A model generated the notes under the pieces. It worked only from the letters and a program-made list of their open reading frames with translations, made no database searches and was not told where the DNA came from. DNA of 64,000 nucleotides from JABDMH01 sp965223105 (GTDB taxonomy: Bacteria; Bacteroidota; Bacteroidia; Chitinophagales; Saprospiraceae), in the NCBI GenBank assembly GCA_965223105.1, contig OZ244987.1, forward strand, positions 3,906,001 to 3,970,000. The letters run 5' to 3'. The position numbers and the translations under genes are program-made. This document shows, piece by piece, positions 35,041 through 45,300 of this stretch; position 1 is the stretch's first letter, and every line of letters begins with the position of its first letter.

Positions 35041-37278
35041 ATGGGCACCCGTAGAGTACTCACATTCGTTACCGCATTCCTAGGGTTTCTTTCGGCCTTG
35101 AGCCAATCATTTACAGGAACAGTCCTAGACAATGAAAATCTGGAGCCAATACAACTGGCCGAAATATATTTTATTGATCTTAAGACCGGCATCACAACTG
35201 ATCAAAATGGAATCTTTACTGTTGAGCATGTAACCCTCCGGAATATCCATATTCAGATTACTTCCCTGGGATACAAGACTATTGACCACCTCATAAACCT
35301 TGATTCCACGAATGAATTCACGTTTTACCTTACTCGTGGTCACTACAACTTGAAGGAAGTAGTCGTCTCGGTACCAGCTGGAAAATTACAAGGAGAAAAT
35401 ATTGTTAGTGTTGAACACCTAAAGCTGAGGCAACTGCAAAAAACCGCAGCTCTTACGTTGGCTCAGACGATCACTAATATTCCGGGTGTAGAACAAACTT
35501 CTACGGGGCCTGGAATAGGCAAGCCGGTCATCAGAGGCTTGTCAGGAAATCGAATTGTGACCTATTCTCAAGGTATCAGGATTGAAAATCAGCAGTGGGG
35601 AGATGAACATGGCCTCGGAATCGGAGAGGTAGGCATTGAGAGTGTGGAAGTAATAAAGGGCCCGGCCTCATTACTTTATGGCTCAGATGCTCTGGGCGGG
35701 GTACTCTACTTTGTTGACGAACGCTATGCAAGACAAAACTCTTTTGAAGGATTTGCGACTTCCAGATTTCATACCAATACAATAGGAACTACAAACAATG
35801 CCGGTGTTAAGGTTAGTAAGGAAAAGTTTAGATTGAATTTATTTGGTGGGCACTCATCGCAAACCGACTATCAGATCCCAGATTCTGACCGAGTCCTTAA
35901 TACCCGGTTTAATGAAAGGAACATTAAGGGTTCATTGGGGTTTAACGCCAAGAATCTGATCTCAAACATTAGATACAGCTATCTACAAAACAATTTTGGT
36001 ATAACGGAGAAAGCAGTCTACACAAAATCTACCCAAAGGAGACTCGCCCTGCCCTTTCAGACGATCGATAATCACAACATAACTATTGAAAATACAGCCT
36101 ACACTAACAACTCCAAACTAAATTTAACGCTGGGATACACCAATAACTACCGAAAAGAATTTGAAGATGATCGCCTCATGCATGCATTGGGACTAAAATT
36201 AAAAACATTTACCTATAACATCAGATGGAATTCCCCGATGTACAAATCGCGCTTTAACTTGATCATAGGGTCACAGGGTATGGATCAAACCAATGAAAAC
36301 AATGGAGAAGAAATTTTAATTCCAGATGCCCGGACGCATGACATCGGAGGCTTTATTCTAGCAAACCTCTTTCTAAAACATTTCCAGTTGCAGAGTGGGA
36401 TAAGAACAGACTACCGGTTGATTGACACAAAGAAAATGCTAACCGATGAAGTTAATTTTCCAGCTTTTAATAATTCATTCCATGGAATAAGTTTTTCAAG
36501 TGGATTACTTTACAAGAGCGAAAGAATGAATTTGAGAACCAATATCTCAAGTGGCTATAGGGCACCAACCACCTCTGAACTGCTTTCAGATGGCATACAT
36601 GAAGGCACCAACCGATACGAAAAGGGAAATATAGAACTTGATAATGAACATGCGATCCAGATCGATTTTTCATTTGACTATCAGGACGAACATTTTAATT
36701 TTTTGATCAATCCCTTTTACAACTTTATTAAAGACTACATCTTCATTTCTCCAACCGAGATGATCGTTGACAATAGTCCCGTATTTGAGTACCTACAAAG
36801 AAATGCCCGTCTATACGGGGGTGAACTTGGGCTTCATTACCATCCTCACGGGGTTCATTGGCTACATTTAGAAAGCAACTTTTCCACTGTCTTTGCAGAA
36901 GATGAAAACGATAATACACTCCCCCTAATACCACAAACTAAAATTAATACAACAGTAAGTGCTGAAATTCTCCAAAGAGGCAAGGTCAGGATAAATAATA
37001 TATTTCTTCAATCTATATATAAATTTAAACAAAATCGAATAGGGTTTTTTGAGATGTCCACGAATGCTTACAACTTGCTCAATATGGGCTTAAACTTCGA
37101 AATTGAAACTTCAAGCAATCCTATAGAACTAAGCGCAGGGGTTAATAATTTACTCAATACAAGGTATATTGATCATCTCTCCAGATTTAGAAGATTGGAA
37201 ATCCCAAACCAAGGCCTCGATCTTTATTTTGGAATCAAATTAAAGCTTGATAAGAAAATAGGGGCAGAAAGCCCTTGA
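35041..37278 (+). CDS. TonB-dependent outer-membrane receptor (ZnuD-like)
   Basis: The 745-residue protein has a signal peptide (to about residue 22), a carboxypeptidase-regulatory-like domain (24-105, F-T-G-T-V-L-D), a plug (about 110-235: I-R-G-L-S-G-N-R-I-V-T and V-I-K-G-P-A-S-L-L-Y-G-S-D-A-L-G-G-V) and a 22-strand barrel ending with an aromatic-rich strand (L-Y-F-G-I-K-L-K-L). The plug resembles ZnuD-type zinc/haem receptors; substrate is a guess. It imports something across the outer membrane using TonB energy. The gene is A/T-richer by eye than its neighbours. The small plug-only gene lies divergent upstream. Confidence 0.9.
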   Translation: MGTRRVLTFVTAFLGFLSALSQSFTGTVLDNENLEPIQLAEIYFIDLKTGITTDQNGIFTVEHVTLRNIHIQITSLGYKTIDHLINLDSTNEFTFYLTRGHYNLKEVVVSVPAGKLQGENIVSVEHLKLRQLQKTAALTLAQTITNIPGVEQTSTGPGIGKPVIRGLSGNRIVTYSQGIRIENQQWGDEHGLGIGEVGIESVEVIKGPASLLYGSDALGGVLYFVDERYARQNSFEGFATSRFHTNTIGTTNNAGVKVSKEKFRLNLFGGHSSQTDYQIPDSDRVLNTRFNERNIKGSLGFNAKNLISNIRYSYLQNNFGITEKAVYTKSTQRRLALPFQTIDNHNITIENTAYTNNSKLNLTLGYTNNYRKEFEDDRLMHALGLKLKTFTYNIRWNSPMYKSRFNLIIGSQGMDQTNENNGEEILIPDARTHDIGGFILANLFLKHFQLQSGIRTDYRLIDTKKMLTDEVNFPAFNNSFHGISFSSGLLYKSERMNLRTNISSGYRAPTTSELLSDGIHEGTNRYEKGNIELDNEHAIQIDFSFDYQDEHFNFLINPFYNFIKDYIFISPTEMIVDNSPVFEYLQRNARLYGGELGLHYHPHGVHWLHLESNFSTVFAEDENDNTLPLIPQTKINTTVSAEILQRGKVRINNIFLQSIYKFKQNRIGFFEMSTNAYNLLNMGLNFEIETSSNPIELSAGVNNLLNTRYIDHLSRFRRLEIPNQGLDLYFGIKLKLDKKIGAESP

Positions 37279-37288
37279 CAAACGCAAG

Positions 37289-37342
37289 GGTAGCTCTACT
37301 AACCTCTCAAGAATCTAAGGGTGGAACACCATTTGAGCTACC
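37289..37342. repeat. 8-bp inverted repeat between convergent TonB receptor and polyamine operon
   Basis: GGTAGCTC (37289-37296) and GAGCTACC (37335-37342) enclose 38 bp with an inner GGTG-GAA-CACC (37320-37330). Located in the 74-bp convergent gap, it may be a bidirectional transcription end; no T-run is present. Confidence 0.4.
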
Positions 37343-37352
37343 AGTTAGTGTG

Positions 37353-38330
37353 TCACCACCCGAGCAGATAGGCAAAAATCAATGGCACAACAATGGTAGC
37401 GTCAGATTCAATAACAAATTTGGGTGTGTCGATGCCTAATTTGCCCCAGGTAATTTTTTCATTGGGTACTGCTCCAGAGTAGGACCCAAAGCTGGTGGTA
37501 GAATCACTAATCTGACAGAAGTAGGACCACAGGGGCACCTGGGCTTTCTCCAGATCTTGATGCAACATCGGGACCACACAAATGGGAAAATCTCCAGCAA
37601 TTCCACCGCCTATTTGAAAAAATCCTATGCCCTGATCTCCAGCATTCTTCTCATACCACTCTGAAAGAAAAATCATGTACTCAATACCTGACTTCATGAC
37701 CTGAGGTTGTAATTTTCCATCAATGCAAAAGGCAGCAAAAAAATTACCGCAAGTTGAATCCTCCCAACCAGGTACAATAATGGGGATATTTTTTTTGGCA
37801 GCTGCCAATAGCCAGGAATCACGCTCATCTATCTGGTATGAGTGTGAGAGGACACCAGTTTTTAATAGTTGGCAAAAATATTCATGAGGGAAAAATCGCT
37901 CCCCTGTTTTATTGGCATCAGACCAGACTGAAAATAAATGATCTTCAATCTTTCGCATGGCCTCCATCTCCGGTATGCATGTATCGGTTACGCGGTTGTA
38001 ATGCTGCTCAAACAACTCCAGCTCTGCTTGCGGTGCCAAATCGCGATAGTGGGGAATCCTCTTATAATGGTTGTGAGCGACCAAATTAAAGACATCTTCT
38101 TCCAGATTGGCACCCGTACAAGTAATGATATGCACTTTATCCCGGCGTATCATTTCGGCCAGGGATTTACCCAGCTCGGCAGTACTCATAGCTCCAGCAA
38201 GGGTGACCATCATCTTATGGCCATTGTTCAGCTGCTCCTCGTAGGATATAGCAGCCTCAATCAGTGCTGCAGCATTGAAATGACGGAAGTGCTCCAACAT
38301 AAATTTTGATACTGGGCCTCTTGTATTCAT
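37353..38330 (-). CDS. Deoxyhypusine synthase-like protein (bacterial polyamine enzyme)
   Basis: The 325-residue protein follows eukaryotic deoxyhypusine synthase from the G-A-M-S-T-A strand to the C-terminus. The catalytic Lys is kept: W-G-K297-L, matching the human W-G-K-I around Lys329, and the D-A-T-I-V-V-P-L end matches the human D-A-S-L-V-F-P-L. N-H-x3-R and N-H-Y-K loops fit the NAD site. Bacteria lack eIF5A, so such proteins are thought to make homospermidine or a related polyamine. It is the third gene of speA-speB-DHS; its ATG overlaps the agmatinase stop by 4 bp. Cytoplasmic. Confidence 0.88.
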   Translation of the reverse strand: MNTRGPVSKFMLEHFRHFNAAALIEAAISYEEQLNNGHKMMVTLAGAMSTAELGKSLAEMIRRDKVHIITCTGANLEEDVFNLVAHNHYKRIPHYRDLAPQAELELFEQHYNRVTDTCIPEMEAMRKIEDHLFSVWSDANKTGERFFPHEYFCQLLKTGVLSHSYQIDERDSWLLAAAKKNIPIIVPGWEDSTCGNFFAAFCIDGKLQPQVMKSGIEYMIFLSEWYEKNAGDQGIGFFQIGGGIAGDFPICVVPMLHQDLEKAQVPLWSYFCQISDSTTSFGSYSGAVPNEKITWGKLGIDTPKFVIESDATIVVPLIFAYLLGW

Positions 38331-39172
38331 AAATGAAACTTATAAGTCAACATCTTATAGTACAATTTCGCAACCAAGAAATTGGGTGCATGAAGATGAG
38401 GTATAGGTGATAGCTCCACGATATCAAATCCGACGATCTCGCGATTTGCAAATATTTTCTGCAGTAATACTAAGATATCAAACCATTGAAAACCCCCTGG
38501 TTCGGGCGTACCTGTAGAGGGCATAATGCCAGGATCCAAAGCGTCAAGGTCCAACGTGATATAAACCCTATCACTGAGTTTTTCCAGCACTTGCTCCTGG
38601 TATGACGAATTATTCCAAATATCGTGCATAAAAAAACACTTATCGACATCCAGATAAGCCTCTTCATCCACATCCATGCTGCGAATGCCCACTTGCACCA
38701 GATTGGTGTTCTGACTGGCATCGTGCAGGGCACAAGCGTGATTAAACCTGCTGCCCTGATAGCTGGGCCTTAAATCGGCATGGGCATCAATCTGCAAAAT
38801 GGAAAGATTATCGAAATGCTCATAGAAAGCCTTGATGATGCCTATACTTATCGAATGTTCTCCTCCAAAAAAAGTGAGAAATTTGGATGAGTGCAACAGT
38901 TCTTGACATTTTGCATAGACAACCCCAAACATTTGCTCTGGCGACTGAAAGCCGTCGAGTGGAGGTAGCATGTGAATGCCTTTTCTATACACCTCGGATT
39001 GGGTCTCGATATCAAACAATTCCATATTTTCGGCAGCTTCCAAAAAGGCGGCAAAACCTTGGTCAGCTCCTTTCCCCCACGTACTGGTGCCGTCATAGAT
39101 TATGGGTTGCAACAGCACAGCACTGCGATCAAATTGGGCATAATGCTGATCAATACCTGCAAAATGCTTCAT
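38327..39172 (-). CDS. speB: Agmatinase-like ureohydrolase
   Basis: The 281-residue protein has the arginase-fold Mn site: F-G-G-E-H-S, Q-I-D-A-H-A-D-L-R, and I-T-L-D-L-D-A-L-D-P, giving the His and five Asp ligands. A later Glu in D-I-V-E-L-S-P fits the catalytic region. Agmatinase converts agmatine to putrescine and urea. Its start directly abuts the stop of the arginine decarboxylase gene, and it overlaps the next gene by 4 bp, so all three are translated from one message. Confidence 0.9.
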   Translation of the reverse strand: MKHFAGIDQHYAQFDRSAVLLQPIIYDGTSTWGKGADQGFAAFLEAAENMELFDIETQSEVYRKGIHMLPPLDGFQSPEQMFGVVYAKCQELLHSSKFLTFFGGEHSISIGIIKAFYEHFDNLSILQIDAHADLRPSYQGSRFNHACALHDASQNTNLVQVGIRSMDVDEEAYLDVDKCFFMHDIWNNSSYQEQVLEKLSDRVYITLDLDALDPGIMPSTGTPEPGGFQWFDILVLLQKIFANREIVGFDIVELSPIPHLHAPNFLVAKLYYKMLTYKFHL

Positions 39173-40591
39173 TTACTTATCCAACTGATATCCCAAAATT
39201 GCCAGCATATCTTCTACCGTCTGCTCATTTCGGTATACTGTATCGGTGAAATTACCCTTTTCGTCGCGATCTACTATGATGTGCTTAGGTGCCGGTATCA
39301 GGCAATGTTTTATGCCTCCATATCCACTGATGGAGTCTTGATAGGCACCCGTGTGAAAAAACCCTAAATAAAGTGGTGCATCATCACCAGGTTGCGAAAT
39401 TGGCAGCAATATTTGTTGATTGAGATCTTCCGAATTGTAATAATCAGAATGATCACAACTGATACCACCTATGCTTACCCGACGATATGGATGATCCCAC
39501 TTATTGACCGGTAATAAAATAAACTTTTCGAAAATAGACCATGCATCCGGGATCGTATTCATCAGACTGTTGTCGACTATGTACCACAATTCTGAATCGT
39601 TTTGCTGTTTCTGCTCCAAAACTTTAAAAACAATCGCACCACTCTCTCCTACCGTATATTTTCCAAACTCGGTAAAAATTTCTGGATGATCGATTTCATT
39701 TTCATCGCAAGTTTCCTGAATATTCCTCACAATTTCATTGATCATGTATTCGTAATCGTATTCAAATCCCAAATTATTGCGAATGGGAAAACCACCACCG
39801 ATGTTTAAAGCCTTTAGGGTAGGACAAACCTTCTTAAGTGCTACATAAGTTTCCAGTGCTTTCTGAAATTCTCCCCAGTAATAAAGATTATCCTTTATAC
39901 CTGAGTCTACAAAAAAATGGAGCATCTTTAGTTCTAATTGCTCATTGTCCCGGATTTTTTGCTCATATAGAGGAATGATCTGGTCTGGCCTGATACCCAA
40001 GCGGGACGTATAATATGCCGATTGAGGCTCTTCATCGATGGCCATGCGTATTCCCAGCTTGAGTTTACGGCTTGAAGAAGGCAGTCTCTCCAATAAACGG
40101 TCCAATTCTGAAACCGAATCCAGCACAGAAATGGTGTTTTTAAATCCATCATTATGGAGTGAAGTGATTTTGTCGAGGTAACTATCTGTTTTATATCCAT
40201 TGTGGATCAGAATAATGGATTTCTTCAGATGCCCTTCCATATGGAGTTTTCTGATCAAATCAATGTCGAAGGCCGAAGAAGTCTCAAGATGAACACCCTC
40301 TTTAAGAGCAGCTCGTATTACATGGTAGAAGTGACAACATTTGGTGCAATAACAGTAGTGATATGGGCTCCGGTAACCCGACTTTTTCATGGCCCTCCGA
40401 AAAAGATTTTTGGACTTTCTAACCTGCTCAGCGATCCTTGGCAAATAAATCAATCGAAAGGGTGTCCCGTATTTGTCGATCAGATATTTCAGAGATATCC
40501 CGTTGAAGGTCAAAAACCCGTCCCTGAGATCAAAACCTTGCTGAGGGAAATAATAAGTTTGTTCGATAAGGTCAGCGTAAGAATTTTTCAT
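39173..40591 (-). CDS. speA: Arginine decarboxylase, short PLP type
   Basis: A 472-residue alanine-racemase-fold decarboxylase. The PLP lysine lies in Y-C-Y-C-T-K-C-C-H-F, a form typical of Bacteroidota arginine decarboxylases; the phosphate loop is N-I-G-G-G-F-P, and H-L-E-T-S-S-A-F-D and I-T... substrate region T-E-F-G-K-Y are present. It is shorter than E. coli SpeA (about 650 residues) and lacks its extra domains. Decarboxylates arginine to agmatine, the first step before agmatinase. ATG 40591 begins M-K-N-S-Y-A-D-L, in agreement with the family start. Confidence 0.87.
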   Translation of the reverse strand: MKNSYADLIEQTYYFPQQGFDLRDGFLTFNGISLKYLIDKYGTPFRLIYLPRIAEQVRKSKNLFRRAMKKSGYRSPYHYCYCTKCCHFYHVIRAALKEGVHLETSSAFDIDLIRKLHMEGHLKKSIILIHNGYKTDSYLDKITSLHNDGFKNTISVLDSVSELDRLLERLPSSSRKLKLGIRMAIDEEPQSAYYTSRLGIRPDQIIPLYEQKIRDNEQLELKMLHFFVDSGIKDNLYYWGEFQKALETYVALKKVCPTLKALNIGGGFPIRNNLGFEYDYEYMINEIVRNIQETCDENEIDHPEIFTEFGKYTVGESGAIVFKVLEQKQQNDSELWYIVDNSLMNTIPDAWSIFEKFILLPVNKWDHPYRRVSIGGISCDHSDYYNSEDLNQQILLPISQPGDDAPLYLGFFHTGAYQDSISGYGGIKHCLIPAPKHIIVDRDEKGNFTDTVYRNEQTVEDMLAILGYQLDK

Positions 40592-40652
40592 CCAGTAACA
40601 CCCAATATTTTGCCCAAGAAATTAAGTCCATTGCCGATACTGGAAAGGCGGC

Positions 40653-40660
40653 CAAATCTA
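40653..40660 (-). promoter_or_regulatory. Possible -7 promoter element of the polyamine operon
   Basis: On the minus strand TAGATTTG matches the Bacteroidota -7 consensus TAnnTTTG exactly, about 60 bp before the speA ATG. No good -33 TTTG is found at the expected distance, so support is limited. Nothing else stands out in 40592-40848. Confidence 0.35.
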
Positions 40661-40848
40661 CTAAAATTCACTCTATTGACTCGACCTTTTTCTGCAACTT
40701 GGGTCGGGACACAACGACTGTGGTAAAATGCAGTTTAAAAAGAAATACGGGATTAAAAAGTGTTCGACAAGGAGAACAAATTTAAAGCACCCGGAGCCGT
40801 AAGGTGCCTATCAAACTTAGCAAAGCTCGATCAAGAGACATGAAGTTG

Positions 40849-42000
40849 CTAATTCTGCACGATCATTTTGCCGGAGACATCGCGCATGAAGACTTGCTCA
40901 GTTCCCATGCAAGTCAGACGGGCCGTCCAGAAGTAGGAGGAGGAGACTGTGGGTACAAATTCGGATACAATGCCGCCCTCCTGATCTTTGAGCGACAGCA
41001 CCCGTTTTCCCCCCACACCATACATCTCCAGATCGTATTTGATGACAATGGGCGAGATGTCGGTGTAGAACGGGGTAGCCTCATTGTACAAAGTGGGCAG
41101 GGATATGGTACAATCGCAGTCATCAAATTCGATCTTATAAACCTGCTGTATCACCTGGCAATCGTAGTGGTTATCAAGGTAGTATAAGCCACCCTGCTCG
41201 ATCACCAGGTTTTCGGCTACACCAGCGTGATGCCACCGGTGGTTTTTGGCATCTGGAAGCCCCTGCAATGCAATGCCCTGACCACCACAGAGCACCGTAT
41301 CCAGCTCAAATTTGGTGATGACCGGTTTAGGACAAGGAGCCAGATAGACATCGTCAATAAAGTAGTAGGCCCAAGGTGCAATGCCGCCCTCCCTATCGAC
41401 CGTGACCGTACCGGGATGGGGCAGGCTCCCAATAAGCAGGTACTCTTCTCCGCCGTCGGCCCTAAATTGCCCTTCAATGGTGGTCCATCCAAGGGTATCG
41501 ACCAAGGCACTTCCCTTTACGTTTCTTACAACGTAAATATACTTCCACACCTCAGTTTCAAGGGGTTCATCGTGCAGGACGCTTACGCCCAAGGCATCGT
41601 GACCAAACTTGGACTGCTCCGACAAGCTCACCTCGAAGCGCACATCATATATTTGATCAGCTGCCAAGGGCTCGTTCAGACGGGTAACCAGATATTCTCT
41701 ATTTCTGCTGCCGGTTATGATGCCTGCGTAACCATCTCCAGAAGCTGGCTGCTGCTCACCCCGCCAATTGTCAGGCACGGAATGGGGAGAACGGTAAGCT
41801 GCATGAAAAAAGTCGGTCGTTCCTTCCAACTTAGACCAATGGGGTGATTCATTTATTCCAGCAGGGCTATAATCCGGTTCTGCATGTATCTCTTCGAAAC
41901 TGGGATTGGAAACCAGATTTTGCGAAGCGGAGTAAATGGGCCAATGCAAAAGGGGCGCTAGAACACAGATGATGGAAAATTTCGAGGCGTCAAGCATCAT
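40849..42000 (-). CDS. Secreted protein with a carbohydrate-binding-like domain
   Basis: From the ATG at 42000 (a second Met follows at 41997) the product has 383 residues with a signal peptide (F-S-I-I-C-V-L-A-P-L-L-H-W). N-L-V-S-N-P-S-F-E-E begins a galactose-binding-like jelly roll, common in cell-surface and gliding-associated proteins of Bacteroidota; W-A-Y-Y-F-I-D-D-V-Y-L ends it. A second region (about 230-383) with C-P-K-P and C-D-C-T resembles the Ig-like tail that precedes a sorting domain, but no clear type IX secretion C-terminal domain is seen. Function unknown; likely extracellular or surface bound. Confidence 0.6.
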   Translation of the reverse strand: MMLDASKFSIICVLAPLLHWPIYSASQNLVSNPSFEEIHAEPDYSPAGINESPHWSKLEGTTDFFHAAYRSPHSVPDNWRGEQQPASGDGYAGIITGSRNREYLVTRLNEPLAADQIYDVRFEVSLSEQSKFGHDALGVSVLHDEPLETEVWKYIYVVRNVKGSALVDTLGWTTIEGQFRADGGEEYLLIGSLPHPGTVTVDREGGIAPWAYYFIDDVYLAPCPKPVITKFELDTVLCGGQGIALQGLPDAKNHRWHHAGVAENLVIEQGGLYYLDNHYDCQVIQQVYKIEFDDCDCTISLPTLYNEATPFYTDISPIVIKYDLEMYGVGGKRVLSLKDQEGGIVSEFVPTVSSSYFWTARLTCMGTEQVFMRDVSGKMIVQN

Positions 42001-42079
42001 ATTGTCAGAACCGCCAGAATGACCCAGAAGTTCAAATTTCAAGTACTCTGTCAAGTTAGACCAGTTACCTCAATTTCAC

Positions 42080-42123
42080 GGAGACTAGGTCTCCGGCTCT
42101 CGGAATGTCAGCCCTTCAGGCTG
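42080..42123. other. Two short hairpins in the gap before the secreted-protein gene
   Basis: GGAGAC-TAG-GTCTCC (42080-42094) and CAGCC-CTTCA-GGCTG (42109-42123) lie in the 262-bp gap between two minus-strand genes. Neither is followed by a T-run on the minus strand, so they are not typical terminators. They may form part of the 5' leader of the secreted-protein gene or a decayed repeat. Confidence 0.35.
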
Positions 42124-42316
42124 GTTTCCAGGCTGGCTTTCCCTTAGTGGAGAATTTCCTCCCAAGACTAAAAGCCTTTCTCCAGCACTAGTCTTATTGT
42201 AGGATTAGTAATTCAGGTCGTGCAAACACAAAGGACCCACTGAATCCTACTGATGACATTGTCGAAAGTTCCCTTTCAAAAGCACTTGTGACAGCGTAAT
42301 CTTTCCAAGCACCTTG

Positions 42317-45300
42317 TTACTTTCCGATCAGTCCTTGACCCTCCATCCAGGGCGCACCGGAATCCATCAATTTCTTTTCCAGCTGTGGCAACAGCTCTTC
42401 AGTGATCGTACTTAAGTCTTGCTTTATGACGCTTAGCTCCTTCGTTCCCAGATCCACGGATTCTTTATGCATCGCAGTCGGCCCATAGGTCGTGTTTAGT
42501 GCCCTAAAGCCTACAAACATCCGGTTGCGCGGAGTGGGATCAGAGCGCTCACCTATCTCATCCTTGGTATCGTCACCACTCAATCTTTGTTCTATTTCCA
42601 GCAGTTGCCGCTTTACTTCATAGATTTCAGCAACCAAAGCCTTTTGGTCACCATCCAAGCGCCCCAGAGCTACTTGCATCGCCCTCACTTTATCAAGGCT
42701 ATTGTCCAACACCGTGGTTGTGGCAGTGATATCTTGTTGGAACTCCTCAAGTATGGATCGGAAGGCAGCGATTTCCTGGTGTGATGCTCCCTCCAAAGCG
42801 CCTTTGCGAAGTGGTTCCAAACGGAATGATTGGGGTCCGGCCAATTCTGTCATTTGTCCATCGACCACTTTAGAGAGGGTTACGGTGTACTCCCCCGGAG
42901 TTGCCATAAAGCCTCCCCTACCAAAAAAGCCGAATCCACTTTGTTCGGATTGTTGCATCCGGATGCCGTTTTTGGAGGCGTGTCGCAAATCCCAATTTAC
43001 CCGATGGAAGCCCTTGGAGGTTTTCCCTTCAACATTGTTGACGATGGTGCCTGAATTATCCCTGATGGTCAATAATATCTTGGGTTCCTCCTGTATACGC
43101 TCCTCTTCCAAAGCCTCCCATCCGGGAAATGGGACATCGGCGTCGGTTTTAGCCAGTTCTTTCTCTCTTTCTTTACGTTCCTTGGCAAGTGTGGTCAGAC
43201 CTTCAGATAAGTGGTAAGTAAAGGCCGCACCGAAGGGAGGATTTTCCGCAACGTACTGTGCACTCCCTTGTGAGCTTACCACGGTGCGGGGTCGATACCA
43301 CCATGCATCCTTAACCGGGAACAAGGTAGCCTCAGCAGTGAGTTGTGTCTCAGAAATCTCTCGAAGGGCTGAATAATCATCCAGTATGTAAAAGCTTCGT
43401 CCAAAGGTAGCTGCAACCAGATCGTCTTCTCGTCTCTGTATGGTAATATCTCGCACGGAGATTGTGGGGAATTCTCCCTTTAAATGAGTCCATTGTGCAC
43501 CACCATTGAGGGTAACATAGACGCCAAACTCAGTAGCGGCAAACAGCAGATCAGCCTTCACATGATCTTGTACCGTACGCCATACCAATGTGCGATCGGG
43601 TAGATTTCCAGCAATGGACTGCCAAGAACGTCCATGATCGGTGCTCTTCATCAAATAAGGGTTGAAGTCTCCGTATTTATGGTTGTCTAAAGCCACATAG
43701 ACCGTCCCTTCATCATACAAATCTGGTCTGATATCGTTGACAAAGGCGGTTGCTGGGACGCCAGGCATCTCACCCACTTCAATCTTTCGCCAATTGAGTC
43801 CGCCGTCCTCGGTGACTTGAATGAGACCATCGTCGGTACCGGCGTAAATCACTTGCTCATTGATCATTGAAATTCCCAATGAAGCAATGGTATTGTAATT
43901 TGACATGGCTCCAACATCCCAGGCATTGTCCCAGCTCTGAACTCTCCCCATTATGGGAAGGGCTATTCGCTCCTGATTTCTGGTAAGGTCGCTGGAGATT
44001 GCCGTCCAGCTGTCCCCGCGGTCTGTAGATTTCCAAACCCTTTGTGAAGCGAAGTAAATGGTTGCTGGATTATTGGTACTCACCACTATGGGTGCATCCC
44101 AATTGTACCGCTCATAAGGCTCCCCTTCTCCCGACTGTGGCTGTATGTAGACTTGTTCGCCGGTGATCCGGTCGATGCGATGTAGCCCACCTTGCTGGGT
44201 TTCTGCATACATGATATTGGGATTTCCCGGCTCGGTAGCAGATTGATGCCCATCGGCAAATAGTGTTTTAAACCAATCGGCATTGCGAATGCCATGCTGG
44301 TTATCGGTCTGAGAGGGTCCGCCATGAGAACCGTTGTCTTGAGTGCCTCCATAGACAAAATAAAAGGGCTCAGCGTCGTCGACTGCCACTTTATAGTATT
44401 GCGTGATGGGCATGTTATGGATAAAACGCCAAGATTGGGCCAGATCCATGCTCTCATATAGGCCACCATCGCTACCTACCAACAGGTAGTCTGGGTCATC
44501 CTTACGAAATGCGATGGCGTGATTGTCGGAATGCTTGTCTTCTTCAGAAAGGCGCCGGAAAGTCTTTCCGTGATCATCTGAAACCTGGATACGCACATCC
44601 ATCAGATATAATCTACCTTCGGCATGAGGCGAAGCGAATAGTTCTTGGTAGTAATGCGGACCGGTACCTCCTGAAACCGTCGACGATTGCTTACTCCAGG
44701 ACATCCCTCTGTTGGTACTTATATAAACACCACCTTTGAGGCGCTCCTCTTCGATGGCTGCGTAAAGCACATCCGGATTATGAGGTGAGATGGCCAGTCC
44801 AATCTTACCTAAGTTACCTTTTGGTATTCCCTGGGTGAGCTCCTGCCAGGTCTCGCCACCATCGGTGCTTCGATGCAGACCCGTGCCTGGACCTCCACCC
44901 AGATAGGCAGCCACTGTTCGATGACGCTGCCAGGTCGCCGCGTACAACCAGTTGGGGTCCTGCGGATCAATAACCACATCTGTCACTCCGACCCAGGCAT
45001 CGTCGCCCAGTGTGCGATTCCAGGTCTCACCTCCGTCGGAGCTTTTGTACAGTCCACGCTCACCTCCTTGACTCCATAAGGGCCCCTGGGCAGCGACCCA
45101 GATCGTGTTTGGATCTTCAGGATGTATGATGATCTTGGAAATGTGTTCGGTTTCCTTCAATCCTTTATTTGTCCAGGTTTTTCCATCATCGGTACTCTGA
45201 TAAATTCCATCACCATATCCCACATGGCGCCCTCCCACATTTTCACCAGTTCCAACCCAAATGGTATGTGGATTAAGGGGATCTATAGTGACACAGCCGA

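Noticed and set aside
37353..38330. True deoxyhypusine synthase acting on a translation factor
   Set aside because: Bacteria have no eIF5A, and the operon partners are polyamine enzymes; a small-molecule role is far more likely.
42080..42123. Tandem terminators for the large propeller-protein gene
   Set aside because: Neither hairpin is followed by a T-run on the minus strand, so ordinary intrinsic termination is not supported.
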